From Candidatus Omnitrophota bacterium (GTDB lineage Bacteria > Omnitrophota > Gorgyraeia > Zapsychrales > Fredricksoniimonadaceae): DNA of 7,470 nt. Below are positions 1 through 5,829 of this stretch, piece after piece. How positions within the stretch are numbered: position 1 is the stretch's first letter; each line of letters starts with the position of its first letter. Below the pieces are notes generated by a model. The model was not told where the DNA came from. It did no database searches and saw nothing but the letters and a program-made list of their open reading frames with translations. The DNA is taken from NCBI GenBank assembly GCA_016789035.1, contig JAEUSC010000253.1, positions 1-7,470 on the forward strand, in the 5' to 3' direction. A program made the translations under genes and the position numbers.

Positions 1-310
1 TTTGCAAAGCGAGATCGAAATTTTCCTCCTGCACGGCTTTCAGGAATTCTGGAATATCATTTACATGTGGCTTTCGCTCCGGCAAACCCGGAAATCCTGG
101 AAAGTCGATAAAGTCATCAATGTAGCAGTTAAAGCGCCACGCAAATGCTCGGGCCCAGGGCAGACCGATTAACGTGATACGGCTGTTCGGCCACTGAGTT
201 TTCAAAGCCCGTAAGGCAGGAACCATACATAAAAGATCACCTAACATCAATGCGCGCAAGACAACGATTCTGGCGGGATATCCATTCTCCCAAGCGGTGG
301 TGGTTAACAT
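1..310 (-). CDS. Glycosyltransferase family 9 (ADP-heptose:LPS heptosyltransferase-like), N-terminal part
   Basis: This is the first 103 codons of a gene that runs off the left edge of the window. The ATG at 310-308 is preceded by AAAGGACGCCA, a good ribosome binding site. Residues 14-36 carry the family-9 signature: a short beta strand followed by LRALMLGDLLCMVPALRAL, matching the 'lsalGDvvlatPllraLr' pattern of heptosyltransferases. A second strand (SRITLIGLPWARAFA) follows, as expected for the N-terminal Rossmann-like domain. Family members transfer heptose or a related sugar from a nucleotide donor, usually to the LPS inner core at the inner face of the cytoplasmic membrane. The nucleotide-binding C-terminal domain lies outside the window, so donor and acceptor cannot be judged. 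The gene lies about 160 bases after the 54-residue protein gene, and no clear promoter of its own was seen. WaaF/WaaC-like core enzymes and looser 'GT9' enzymes remain equally possible. Confidence 0.85.
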   Translation of the reverse strand, partial: MLTTTAWENGYPARIVVLRALMLGDLLCMVPALRALKTQWPNSRITLIGLPWARAFAWRFNCYIDDFIDFPGFPGLPERKPHVNDIPEFLKAVQEENFDLALQ

Positions 311-397
311 TGGCGTCCTTTATGGAGGTTCAAAGTTTTGGTAGCTAACGTAATAAACCGGGGATTGTTTCTGGGATTGCGTTTCGGTTTTTTAAAT

Positions 398-472
398 TTT
401 CCAGCCTTCATGGGACCGTATCAGCCAAGACCACGCAGCCCTGCTCGATCTCGATCCCATGAAAGCCAGAAA
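398..472 (-). other. Structured RNA element: 18-bp imperfect stem after the 54-codon gene
   Basis: Arms at 398-415 and 455-472 form an 18-pair stem around a 39-base loop, starting at the base right after the UAA stop of the 54-codon gene. Three positions are not Watson-Crick. In minus-strand RNA they are G-U wobbles; in plus-strand RNA they would be C-A mismatches. The structure is therefore favoured only in the transcript of the minus-strand genes. The loop can fold again (AGAUC with GGUCU, and GCA with UGC around GGGC). The sequence after the stem is A-rich, not U-rich, so it is not a textbook intrinsic terminator. An mRNA 3'-end stabiliser, a factor-assisted terminator or a REP-like element are all possible. 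Confidence 0.5.
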
Positions 473-637
473 TTAGCGTCGGGTTCCGCTTTCCGCTTGA
501 TCCCAATCTGCTTTTTCTTCATCAGCATCTTGAGATTGATCCTTCTTGTTTTGCATGTCCTTACGGGATTTCTTTTCCTGTTGGACGTTAGAACCCTGAT
601 TTGTTTTTTCTGTTGCTGGTTGTGATTGGTTTTTCAT
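473..637 (-). CDS. Small highly charged hydrophilic protein, 54 aa, unknown function
   Basis: The ATG at 637-635 is preceded by AAAAAGGAGTGTTT, a strong ribosome binding site at normal spacing, and the frame runs 54 codons to TAA at 475-473. The product starts MKNQSQPATEKTNQGSN and ends WDQAESGTRR. It is almost entirely Lys, Gln, Asp, Glu, Asn and Ser, with one Trp and no hydrophobic stretch, so it should be a soluble cytoplasmic and probably disordered protein. It begins 24 bases after the stop of the Spy-like gene, which points to one operon. I do not recognise a family. The composition recalls small stress or desiccation-type hydrophilic proteins, but that is resemblance of composition only. 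The ribosome binding site and operon position are the main reasons to believe it is real. Confidence 0.6.
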   Translation of the reverse strand: MKNQSQPATEKTNQGSNVQQEKKSRKDMQNKKDQSQDADEEKADWDQAESGTRR

Positions 638-661
638 AAACACTCCTTTTTGTTTGTGGGA

Positions 662-943
662 CTAGTATTTATCTTTGTCATCCTTCATATCTCTAAACTT
701 TGTCATTTGTTCGTCCGATAAAACCTTGCTTAACTTAGATTCTTTGTCCTGTTTAAGATTTTCCATTTTGTCTTTGAAGTCCTGAAGAATGGGACGAACC
801 TCGTTGGCCTGATTGTCCGTCAGGCTTAACTCCCTCTGCATATCTTTGACTTTCTCATCGACATTCATCATTCGGTTGGCCTGAGCACCACTGACGATTA
901 ACAACAAAGACATCACTGTGCCCGCAATGATTTTGTTCTTCAT
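662..943 (-). CDS. Small periplasmic Spy/CpxP-like LTxxQ protein
   Basis: This is a 93-residue protein with a clear Sec signal peptide: MKNK, a hydrophobic core, then cleavage after SGAQA (residue 22). The mature part is helical and highly charged, with an LTDNQ motif at 41-45 and a second related LSDEQMTKF at 75-83. Two such motifs separated by a charged helix are typical of the LTxxQ (Spy/CpxP/CnrX-like) group, whose better-known members are periplasmic chaperones or metal- and envelope-stress sensors. At about 71 mature residues it is much shorter than Spy or CpxP, so the cradle-shaped dimer fold is not assured. The start is secure: AAGGAGGAAGAT precedes the ATG. A possible -10 (TATACT, 984-989, minus) lies 41 bases upstream of the start codon, without a good -35. 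The 54-codon gene follows 24 bases downstream, probably co-transcribed. Confidence 0.85.
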   Translation of the reverse strand: MKNKIIAGTVMSLLLIVSGAQANRMMNVDEKVKDMQRELSLTDNQANEVRPILQDFKDKMENLKQDKESKLSKVLSDEQMTKFRDMKDDKDKY

Positions 944-1114
944 ATCTTCCTCCTTGTTAGAGTTAGCATAGACTTTAGTTGTGAGTATAAAGAACTCGAC
1001 ATTAATCCACCGTTAAAAGTAAGTTATAACTGCATTAATGCTATTTTCATGCCGCTTTAATATTTGGACCTCGCGCTGTCTTATAGCAACCGCTCTCTGA
1101 AAACACTTAACACA

Positions 1115-1146
1115 CAAAAGCCTTGATGGTTTCATCAAGGCTTTTG
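1115..1146 (-). terminator. Bidirectional intrinsic terminator after the DJ-1/PfpI gene
   Basis: A perfect 14-bp inverted repeat, CAAAAGCCTTGATG and its complement, encloses a 4-base loop. It lies 48 bases beyond the stop of the DJ-1/PfpI gene. The arms end in A4/T4 runs, so it gives a short U-tract in either direction. It separates the DJ-1 unit from the Spy-like operon; nothing on the plus strand here needs terminating. Confidence 0.88.
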
Positions 1147-1194
1147 GCACTATCATCGACGGAAACTTTATTAGTAAGATTTAAATATGCCCAC

Positions 1195-1740
1195 TCATGT
1201 CTTTTCAGCGGCCTGCCTGGTATTCTCCAGCTGTTGCAGCTTTTTTAGAATCCTGCTGTTAAATGCCGGAATATCATCCGGACAACGGCTGGAGATAATA
1301 TTTCTGTCTTCAACCACTTCCTTGTCGACAAACTCAGCACCCGCATTTTTAATATCCTGCACGATCGACTTCCAACCGGTAATCTTCCGTCCTTCAAGAA
1401 CCTGTGCATTAATCAACAATTGCGGGGCATGACAAATTGAAAATACAGGTTTACCACTGTCGACAAAATCTTTGACGAAACTGACAGCTTGCGGATCCGC
1501 GCGTAGATGATCGGGAGACATTCCACCAGGAATAAAAAGTGCATCAAAGTCCTCCACAGACGCATCTGTTACAGCTTCATCAATATGAGCTTGGGCGCTT
1601 TTATTTTTCCCGCTGACTTGAGCCCCTTCTTTAAGTCCAACATGAATAATTTGATGACCGGCCTCCTCAAGGACTTGTGCCGGTTTCTGATATTCGGAGT
1701 CTTCAAAACCTTCATCAATAATAACAGCGATTCTACTCAT
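1195..1740 (-). CDS. DJ-1/PfpI family protein (YhbO-like protein deglycase / stress protein)
   Basis: This 181-residue protein spans the whole DJ-1/PfpI domain. The catalytic elbow is SICHAPQLLI with Cys103 and His104; the conserved Glu13 sits in DEGFEDSEY. The PGG oxyanion loop is at 71-73 (FIPGGMSPDHLR). The C-terminal SSRCPDDIPAFN closely follows the E. coli YhbO pattern, as does the order of motifs throughout. Family members are cytosolic; they are annotated as PfpI-type peptidases, and YhbO/YajL/DJ-1 have been described as glyoxalases or protein deglycases acting on methylglyoxal damage, an activity that is debated. The His-Ala in CHAPQ replaces the more common His-Gly, a mild change. 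The start has AAGGGAAGGAGAATGAT just upstream. It is a single-gene unit closed by the hairpin at 1115-1146. The aldehyde-type dehydrogenase nearby suggests a shared carbonyl-stress theme, by inference only. Confidence 0.94.
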   Translation of the reverse strand: MSRIAVIIDEGFEDSEYQKPAQVLEEAGHQIIHVGLKEGAQVSGKNKSAQAHIDEAVTDASVEDFDALFIPGGMSPDHLRADPQAVSFVKDFVDSGKPVFSICHAPQLLINAQVLEGRKITGWKSIVQDIKNAGAEFVDKEVVEDRNIISSRCPDDIPAFNSRILKKLQQLENTRQAAEKT

Positions 1741-2196
1741 ATCATTCTCCTTCCCTTATCTATAAATATAAATGTTTCAGTAATTGCACCTTAGCCGATG
1801 CATTCCCCCACCGCATGGGGAGCATTCTGCCTGGTATCCTGCCTTTGTGCGTAAAGCACGCTGCACAAAAAATTTTCCTTCCCTTTGAGGACTCACACGA
1901 TGGCGCAGTAAGCGGTCAGGTTGAGAAAATACTTCGAATTGGAAAGGCACGCCGTTATGCGGGAATAAAATGCCCTCTACGGGGACTTTAAGTGTTCCTG
2001 TCTTGAGTTATAAACTGGATTCTTCAGTAAATAAGGTCGCCCTTACCTATTGGAATTCTCATTTATAATTTTTTCAAGCCACCACTTAGAAAGCTTCGTA
2101 AAGGGCATAGGTAGAATACCAATTGTCGAATGAAGGGACTGTGAATTTAGAATTAAAAACTTTTCAAAAATCATTTTCCGAGGAAAGGAGAAAGTC
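1741..2196. other. Gene-free stretch between YceI and DJ-1 genes
   Basis: No credible coding region was found on either strand in these 456 bases. It contains three weak inverted repeats: CCCCA/TGGGG at 1806-1820 with a 5-base loop; TTTGTGC/GCACAAA at 1844-1869 with a 12-base loop next to an A6T4 run; and an 11-bp arm with one mismatch at 2049-2059 paired with 2113-2123. Any of these could end the protease-YceI transcript or lie in the DJ-1 leader, but none is convincing alone. The promoter of the DJ-1 gene should be near 1760-1800, where the AT-rich TATATTTATAG sits, but no good -35 is visible. Confidence 0.5.
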
Positions 2197-2808
2197 CTAC
2201 GATCTGAATTCCAGAACGATTTCGATAACCTCGCCAATGGACTTCTTTTTATCCGCCAGATTTTTGTTATACGTGATTCCAAAATCCGCACGGTTAAATT
2301 CGCCTGTTAAAACAAGCTGGCCCGAGGACGTTTTTGCAACTTTAACGGTCATGGGACGGGTCACGCCTTTAAGCGTAAGAGTCCCTTGGACCTCATTTCC
2401 ATGAACAGCGCCACTTTCAAACGTGGCTTGCGGAAATTTTTGAGAATCCAGAAACAGGTCTGAGCGCAATCCTTCATCCCTAAACTCGTTACGCGTGTTT
2501 ATACTTTGAGTGTTCACCAGAACTTTTACGGAAAGAATCTGGTCAGATTCCCCTTTTTCCACGACGGCCGTATAATCACCAAAAGATCCGGTCGTGTAAC
2601 CCAAGTCATGATTGACACGAAAAATCAGACTGGAATTCTCGGCAGTGGCCGTGACAGGTAACGCAGCAGCGTAAATGCTAGTCGATAATGAGAAAAAAAT
2701 AAATGCTAATATCATTGTACCCGAGCTAATCTGCTTACGAAATGACCGCTTGCTAGACGAAAGCCATTGCCTCGGTGACCGATAAAATGAGAAACGTATC
2801 CTATTCAT
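2197..2808 (-). CDS. YceI-family periplasmic lipid-binding-type protein
   Basis: The protein is 203 residues from the ATG at 2808. A GTG at 2820 is in frame, but GAGGGAAGAT places the ribosome binding site in front of 2808. After an export signal ending SIYAAA (residues 44-49) comes a full YceI beta-barrel: SSLIFRVNHDLGYTTGSFGDY at the start, the SINTRNEFRDEGLRSDLFLD segment, FPQATFESGAV, GTLTLKGVTRPM, then ADFGITYNKNLADKKKSIGE and EIVLEF. This order is diagnostic. YceI proteins have a lipocalin-like fold that holds polyisoprenoid or amide lipids in the periplasm; the ligand here is unknown. The n-region before the hydrophobic core is unusually long (about 30 residues) and basic. The gene overlaps the stop of the upstream plug-protease gene by 8 bases, so the two are very probably translationally coupled. 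Confidence 0.94.
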   Translation of the reverse strand: MNRIRFSFYRSPRQWLSSSKRSFRKQISSGTMILAFIFFSLSTSIYAAALPVTATAENSSLIFRVNHDLGYTTGSFGDYTAVVEKGESDQILSVKVLVNTQSINTRNEFRDEGLRSDLFLDSQKFPQATFESGAVHGNEVQGTLTLKGVTRPMTVKVAKTSSGQLVLTGEFNRADFGITYNKNLADKKKSIGEVIEIVLEFRS

Positions 2809-5263
2809 ATCTTCCCTCACTTAATGATAACAGAGTTTGAGCCGTGTATTCTTTACCAGCTTCATCTCGGGCACGAATGAGAATCTGCCAGTCATTGCTA
2901 CCACGCAATTGTTCCGGCGTCAAATGCGCCACCAGATCGCCATTGGCCTGCTGCTTTTCTAGGCCGATCACGGGTTTAAAACTGCGCGCCTGTTTTCCCT
3001 TGCCAAGTTCGACAGTAAAATAATCAACCTTGCCGCGCACCGTGGCATAGACATCAACGGATTCAACAGTTCTCCTGTCTTTATAATTCACATCAATATT
3101 TGTAATGCGGACATTAAAATAGCCGGCGCCGTCTGACTCCAAGGCCTTGGCCGCGTCCAACACACCAGCCCCGGTCTGTCCGTTCCACGCTCCGCCATCA
3201 CCCCGTTTGGCCGTTGACAATAGGACATCTTCCAAATCATCCGGCGTTAACTTTGAATCCTTGACCAATAAAAGTGAGGCTGTGGCTGTGACCATCGGGG
3301 CCGCGAACGATGTGCCAGAGGCTTTGGTGTACAAACGCTCCTTACTTCCCGCAGGACCGTCCCACGGGGCATCTTTGGAATGCAGGGAATAAATTTCCTC
3401 ACCCGGTGCCATCAAAGAATTGTTCGGCCCCCAATTGGAGACCGTGCTTCTTGTTCCATCAAAATTCAAGGCCCCAACAGCCAGGGCCTGGGAAGACGAA
3501 CTTACGCCATAAAAATGTAAATACTCATTATCGTTACCACTGGAAACAACAACCAAAACCCCGCTTGTCCGTGCAAAGTTAATGGCCAGCCTTTCTAACT
3601 CGGAGACCCCCGGTCCGCCCAAACTGACGTTGATCACCCTGGCCCCGTGGAGGACCGCATATTTGATGGCCCTGAAAATATTCAAACTATTAGTATTGCC
3701 GTTTTTATCCGCCACCTTTAAAGGCATAATGACCGCGCCCGGATTAATGCCGGCCATCCCCATGCCATTATTTGTACGCGCGGCAATAATGCCCACCACC
3801 ATGGTGCCGTGCCCTCGCAGATCGGTCAGGTCATTGGTCTCATCTAGAAAATTCCAACCGTGCACATCATCCGTGTAACCGTCGTTGTCATCGTCCTTAC
3901 CGTTATCAGGAATCTCTTTGTCATTTGTCCAGATGTATTGCGGACCGTCGGGATGCATCATGTCCAGCCCTGAATCAATGACAGCCACGATGACGTTTTT
4001 AGAATCACTATCCACCTTATTCCATGCGGATTTCTCATCCGTCCTGGGTAAAAATCCGATTTGCGGCAAACTGTATTGGTCGTAAACTTCCGGTCCGTCT
4101 TTATCAACGGCAGATAACTCCCCTTTTCCGACCACACCGGCCCCTACACTGACAACTCCGTTGACAAGCCCGCCGACAAGAGGAATGCCGCCTTTCTTTT
4201 TGGCTTTGATCTTTTTATAAAGCGGATCATTGGGAACGGGCGCAACTTCCGGCTCGGTCGGAGGCTTCTTCTGCACACTGCGGGCCCATACCGGTTCCGT
4301 GACGTACGGACGCGCGCAACCCTCTTCTTCCCAATCCAAATAATCCTCATAACTGGAAAAATGATTGAGCCTATAATTTAAAACATCTCCCGTCCGGTAA
4401 AGATCACCCATGCTTCGACCGCGAGGCAGAACCACGACTCCGTACGGATTAAAATCATTCCCATAAAAAACCCGGTCACCCGGCGTATAGGAGAGACCAA
4501 AATTTTTGTACTCGGCTTGCAACAGGTACCGCGACGTAACACCCGGGTCGTAATTGATTTTGGCTTTTGTAATGTCGCCGATGCGTGCGCCGTAATCGTT
4601 AAAGATGGAAAGCGCGGGACCCTCAGGTGTTTTGCCGAGAGCGACGACCGGTCCCTGAAGACCATAAGACTGCGCGAGTCCGGCACCCGGCTGCCACCCC
4701 CACGCGTCCTTGCTATATGTGGAAAGGCCGTAATTGTACTGACCATTCTGACGGCCGATGCCAATGCGACCAACGCTGATTCCATCAAGTGACCATTGGC
4801 TTTCGCGAGGTGTAAATTTCGGCATTGCGGCGGGATTTTGGGCGTTAATGGGATACTTCGTAATCACATTGACCACGCCGGCAATGGCATCCTTCCCGTA
4901 AAGACTGGATGCCCCCTCTTTGACAACCTCGATGCGGTCAATGATGGCCTGAGGAATTGCGTTGATATCTGGTGAAAGATAATTACCCAGTTCTTTTTCC
5001 TGTTTCTTGGTGAGCCTGCGGCCATCAATTAAGGTCAGACTTCCCCGCAGGTTCACCTGCGCCTTAGAAAAGTCCTCCTTCTGAACACTTAAGTCTGTTG
5101 CGCTCGGAACTGTATTGACAATATCTTTAAGACTGCGGCTCGCCGACCTTTGAATATCTTCGCTATTAACAACACTCACAGGCGCGCTGTCGACGCCGTC
5201 GATCCCGCGGGCAAAGACTTCAGATGCCGCGCACAAAAGAAAAACTACAAGAAAAAGCCTCAT
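2801..5263 (-). CDS. TonB-dependent-receptor plug / partial barrel fused to S8 subtilisin-like protease
   Basis: This is an 820-residue exported protein, numbered from the ATG at 5263. That start has GGAGGGATT before it and gives a clean signal peptide (MRLFLVVFLLCAASEVFA, cleavage after 18); an ATG at 5290 is also in frame. Residues about 26-136 are a TonB-dependent-receptor plug: SAPVSVVNSEDI, NLRG, LIDGRRL, LSPDINAIPQAIIDRIEVVK, GASSLYGKDAIAGVVNVIT. Residues 140-300 look like a few outer-membrane beta strands, far short of a 22-strand barrel. A proline-rich linker and a Gly/Val-rich segment (358-382) follow. The S8 domain spans about 345-710 with an intact triad: Asp430 (VIDSGLD), His485 (RGHGT) and Ser652 (GTSFAAP). 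The oxyanion Asn is 577 (SSGNDN), and a DNGKDDDNDGYTDDVHGWNF calcium-type loop lies just before the His. A C-terminal Ig-like beta domain ends the protein. The frame is unbroken. Whether the protease acts on the cell surface or in the periplasm is unknown. Confidence 0.93.
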   Translation of the reverse strand: MRLFLVVFLLCAASEVFARGIDGVDSAPVSVVNSEDIQRSASRSLKDIVNTVPSATDLSVQKEDFSKAQVNLRGSLTLIDGRRLTKKQEKELGNYLSPDINAIPQAIIDRIEVVKEGASSLYGKDAIAGVVNVITKYPINAQNPAAMPKFTPRESQWSLDGISVGRIGIGRQNGQYNYGLSTYSKDAWGWQPGAGLAQSYGLQGPVVALGKTPEGPALSIFNDYGARIGDITKAKINYDPGVTSRYLLQAEYKNFGLSYTPGDRVFYGNDFNPYGVVVLPRGRSMGDLYRTGDVLNYRLNHFSSYEDYLDWEEEGCARPYVTEPVWARSVQKKPPTEPEVAPVPNDPLYKKIKAKKKGGIPLVGGLVNGVVSVGAGVVGKGELSAVDKDGPEVYDQYSLPQIGFLPRTDEKSAWNKVDSDSKNVIVAVIDSGLDMMHPDGPQYIWTNDKEIPDNGKDDDNDGYTDDVHGWNFLDETNDLTDLRGHGTMVVGIIAARTNNGMGMAGINPGAVIMPLKVADKNGNTNSLNIFRAIKYAVLHGARVINVSLGGPGVSELERLAINFARTSGVLVVVSSGNDNEYLHFYGVSSSSQALAVGALNFDGTRSTVSNWGPNNSLMAPGEEIYSLHSKDAPWDGPAGSKERLYTKASGTSFAAPMVTATASLLLVKDSKLTPDDLEDVLLSTAKRGDGGAWNGQTGAGVLDAAKALESDGAGYFNVRITNIDVNYKDRRTVESVDVYATVRGKVDYFTVELGKGKQARSFKPVIGLEKQQANGDLVAHLTPEQLRGSNDWQILIRARDEAGKEYTAQTLLSLSEGRYE

Positions 5264-5305
5264 AATCCCTCCGAGTAATGACATTAGCATGTACCTTTGA
5301 GAGGG

Positions 5306-5311
5306 ATTATA
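5306..5311 (-). promoter_or_regulatory. Candidate -10 box (TATAAT) of the plug-protease/YceI operon
   Basis: A perfect TATAAT on the minus strand lies 43 bases before the ATG at 5263. A transcript starting 6-8 bases downstream would leave a leader of roughly 35 bases containing GGAGGG. It would leave almost no leader for the alternative ATG at 5290, which supports the shorter start. No good -35 hexamer is visible at 16-18 bases, so an activator may be needed. Confidence 0.4.
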
Positions 5312-5386
5312 AGACTAAACTGAAGCGGGGAGCGATAGAAATTTTAGATATTTGGAAGGTTATAAATGAAATACGGCAATAAAATA

Positions 5387-5428
5387 ATTAGCCCCCTGAT
5401 CGACCTCCTGTCTGATCAAGGGGCTAAT
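5387..5428 (-). terminator. Intrinsic terminator of the 36-aa membrane protein gene
   Basis: Arms at 5387-5401 and 5414-5428 (ATTAGCCCC core) pair over 15 positions with one mismatch around a 12-base loop. In the minus direction the stem is followed by TATTTTATT, a U-rich tail; in the plus direction there is none. It therefore closes the small membrane-protein transcript before the protease promoter. A second, shorter hairpin (TCCTTC/GAAGGA, 5514-5531) sits just after that gene's stop. Confidence 0.72.
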
Positions 5429-5538
5429 AACTTCAATGGAGCCTAGCGCTGTTGCAATGACTGACCACGCGCTTATCTCTCGCTATATGCAGTATAAAAC
5501 TACAACTTTGCGGTCCTTCAACGGGGAAGGATACCTCT

Positions 5539-5649
5539 CTAAGTGCATCCTCTTAAAACAAACAAGATCAGCAAAATTGGAATTGGAACACCTAACAACC
5601 ATAAAATAGCCCAACCGATTTTACCGCTTTTGGAATGCAATGTATTCAT
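5539..5649 (-). CDS. 36-residue single-span membrane protein
   Basis: The ATG at 5649-5647 follows CAAGGAGGTATC, an ideal ribosome binding site, and the frame ends at TAG (5541-5539) after 36 codons. The product begins MNTLHSKSGKIGW and continues as one strongly hydrophobic span (AILWLLGVPIPILLILFVL), ending RGCT. The basic N-terminus before the span and the GVPIP kink are the main visible features. Similar tiny 'GW-hydrophobic-GxPxP-hydrophobic' proteins occur widely in Gram-negative bacteria without an assigned role; that likeness is from memory and not tested here. It has its own promoter-like region upstream and terminator downstream, so it appears to be a one-gene unit. It should sit in the inner membrane. 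The conserved layout and control signals make it very likely real, but I assign no function. Confidence 0.8.
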   Translation of the reverse strand: MNTLHSKSGKIGWAILWLLGVPIPILLILFVLRGCT

Positions 5650-5696
5650 GATACCTCCTTGAGTTGGTTTCCTTAACACGACTTGAAGTTGTTTTG

Positions 5697-5723
5697 AATA
5701 TAGCAAACGCTTACTTAAGTAAA
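5697..5723 (-). promoter_or_regulatory. Promoter with palindromic candidate operator for the 36-aa gene
   Basis: On the minus strand, TTTACT (5723-5718) and TATATT (5702-5697) make a -35/-10 pair with a 15-base spacer, about 47 bases before the start codon. The perfect 12-base palindrome TTACTTAAGTAA (5711-5722) overlaps the -35 and spacer, a typical place for a repressor dimer to bind. The short spacer and non-consensus -35 lower confidence. Confidence 0.35.
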
Positions 5724-5786
5724 GATGAATAAAAAATTACTTATTTTTAATGTGTTGGATCAATCAGGAAGCAACCGGAAAGGAGC

Positions 5787-5821
5787 TCCCCTGGCAACTC
5801 CATGAGAGTCAAGCCAGGGGA
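5787..5821 (-). terminator. Hairpin terminator after the Zn-dehydrogenase gene
   Basis: A 9-bp perfect stem (TCCCCTGGC at 5787-5795 with its complement at 5813-5821) has an inner ACTC/GAGT pairing in its loop. It lies 9 bases past the dehydrogenase stop. The minus-strand tail GCTCCTTTCC is pyrimidine-rich but not a pure U-run, so efficiency is uncertain. Confidence 0.62.
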
Positions 5822-5829
5822 ATTGGACA

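Noticed and set aside
338..625. Plus-strand 95-codon frame over the small charged gene
   Set aside because: It is the antisense image of the 54-codon gene, which has a strong ribosome binding site, whereas this frame has none; its Phe/Leu richness simply mirrors Lys/Glu codons.
1844..1869. TTTGTGC/GCACAAA hairpin as a riboswitch or terminator
   Set aside because: The 7-bp stem is short, competes with a GTGC/GCAC alternative and lies far from both flanking genes; kept only as a note on the gene-free stretch.
2043..2195. Minus-strand reading frame downstream of YceI that could give about 43 residues (MIFEKFLILN...)
   Set aside because: It has no ribosome binding site, no recognisable family and ordinary low-complexity composition; its longer form overlaps the YceI gene in another frame.
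4144..4788. Alternative minus-strand frames within the plug-protease gene, considered as signs of a frameshift at the fusion joint
   Set aside because: The main frame is continuous and keeps recognisable motifs on both sides; the other frames contain no family motif.
5201..5263. Lipoprotein signal (LLC) in the plug-protease leader
   Set aside because: Leu directly before Cys does not fit the lipobox, while VFA further on is a good signal peptidase I site.
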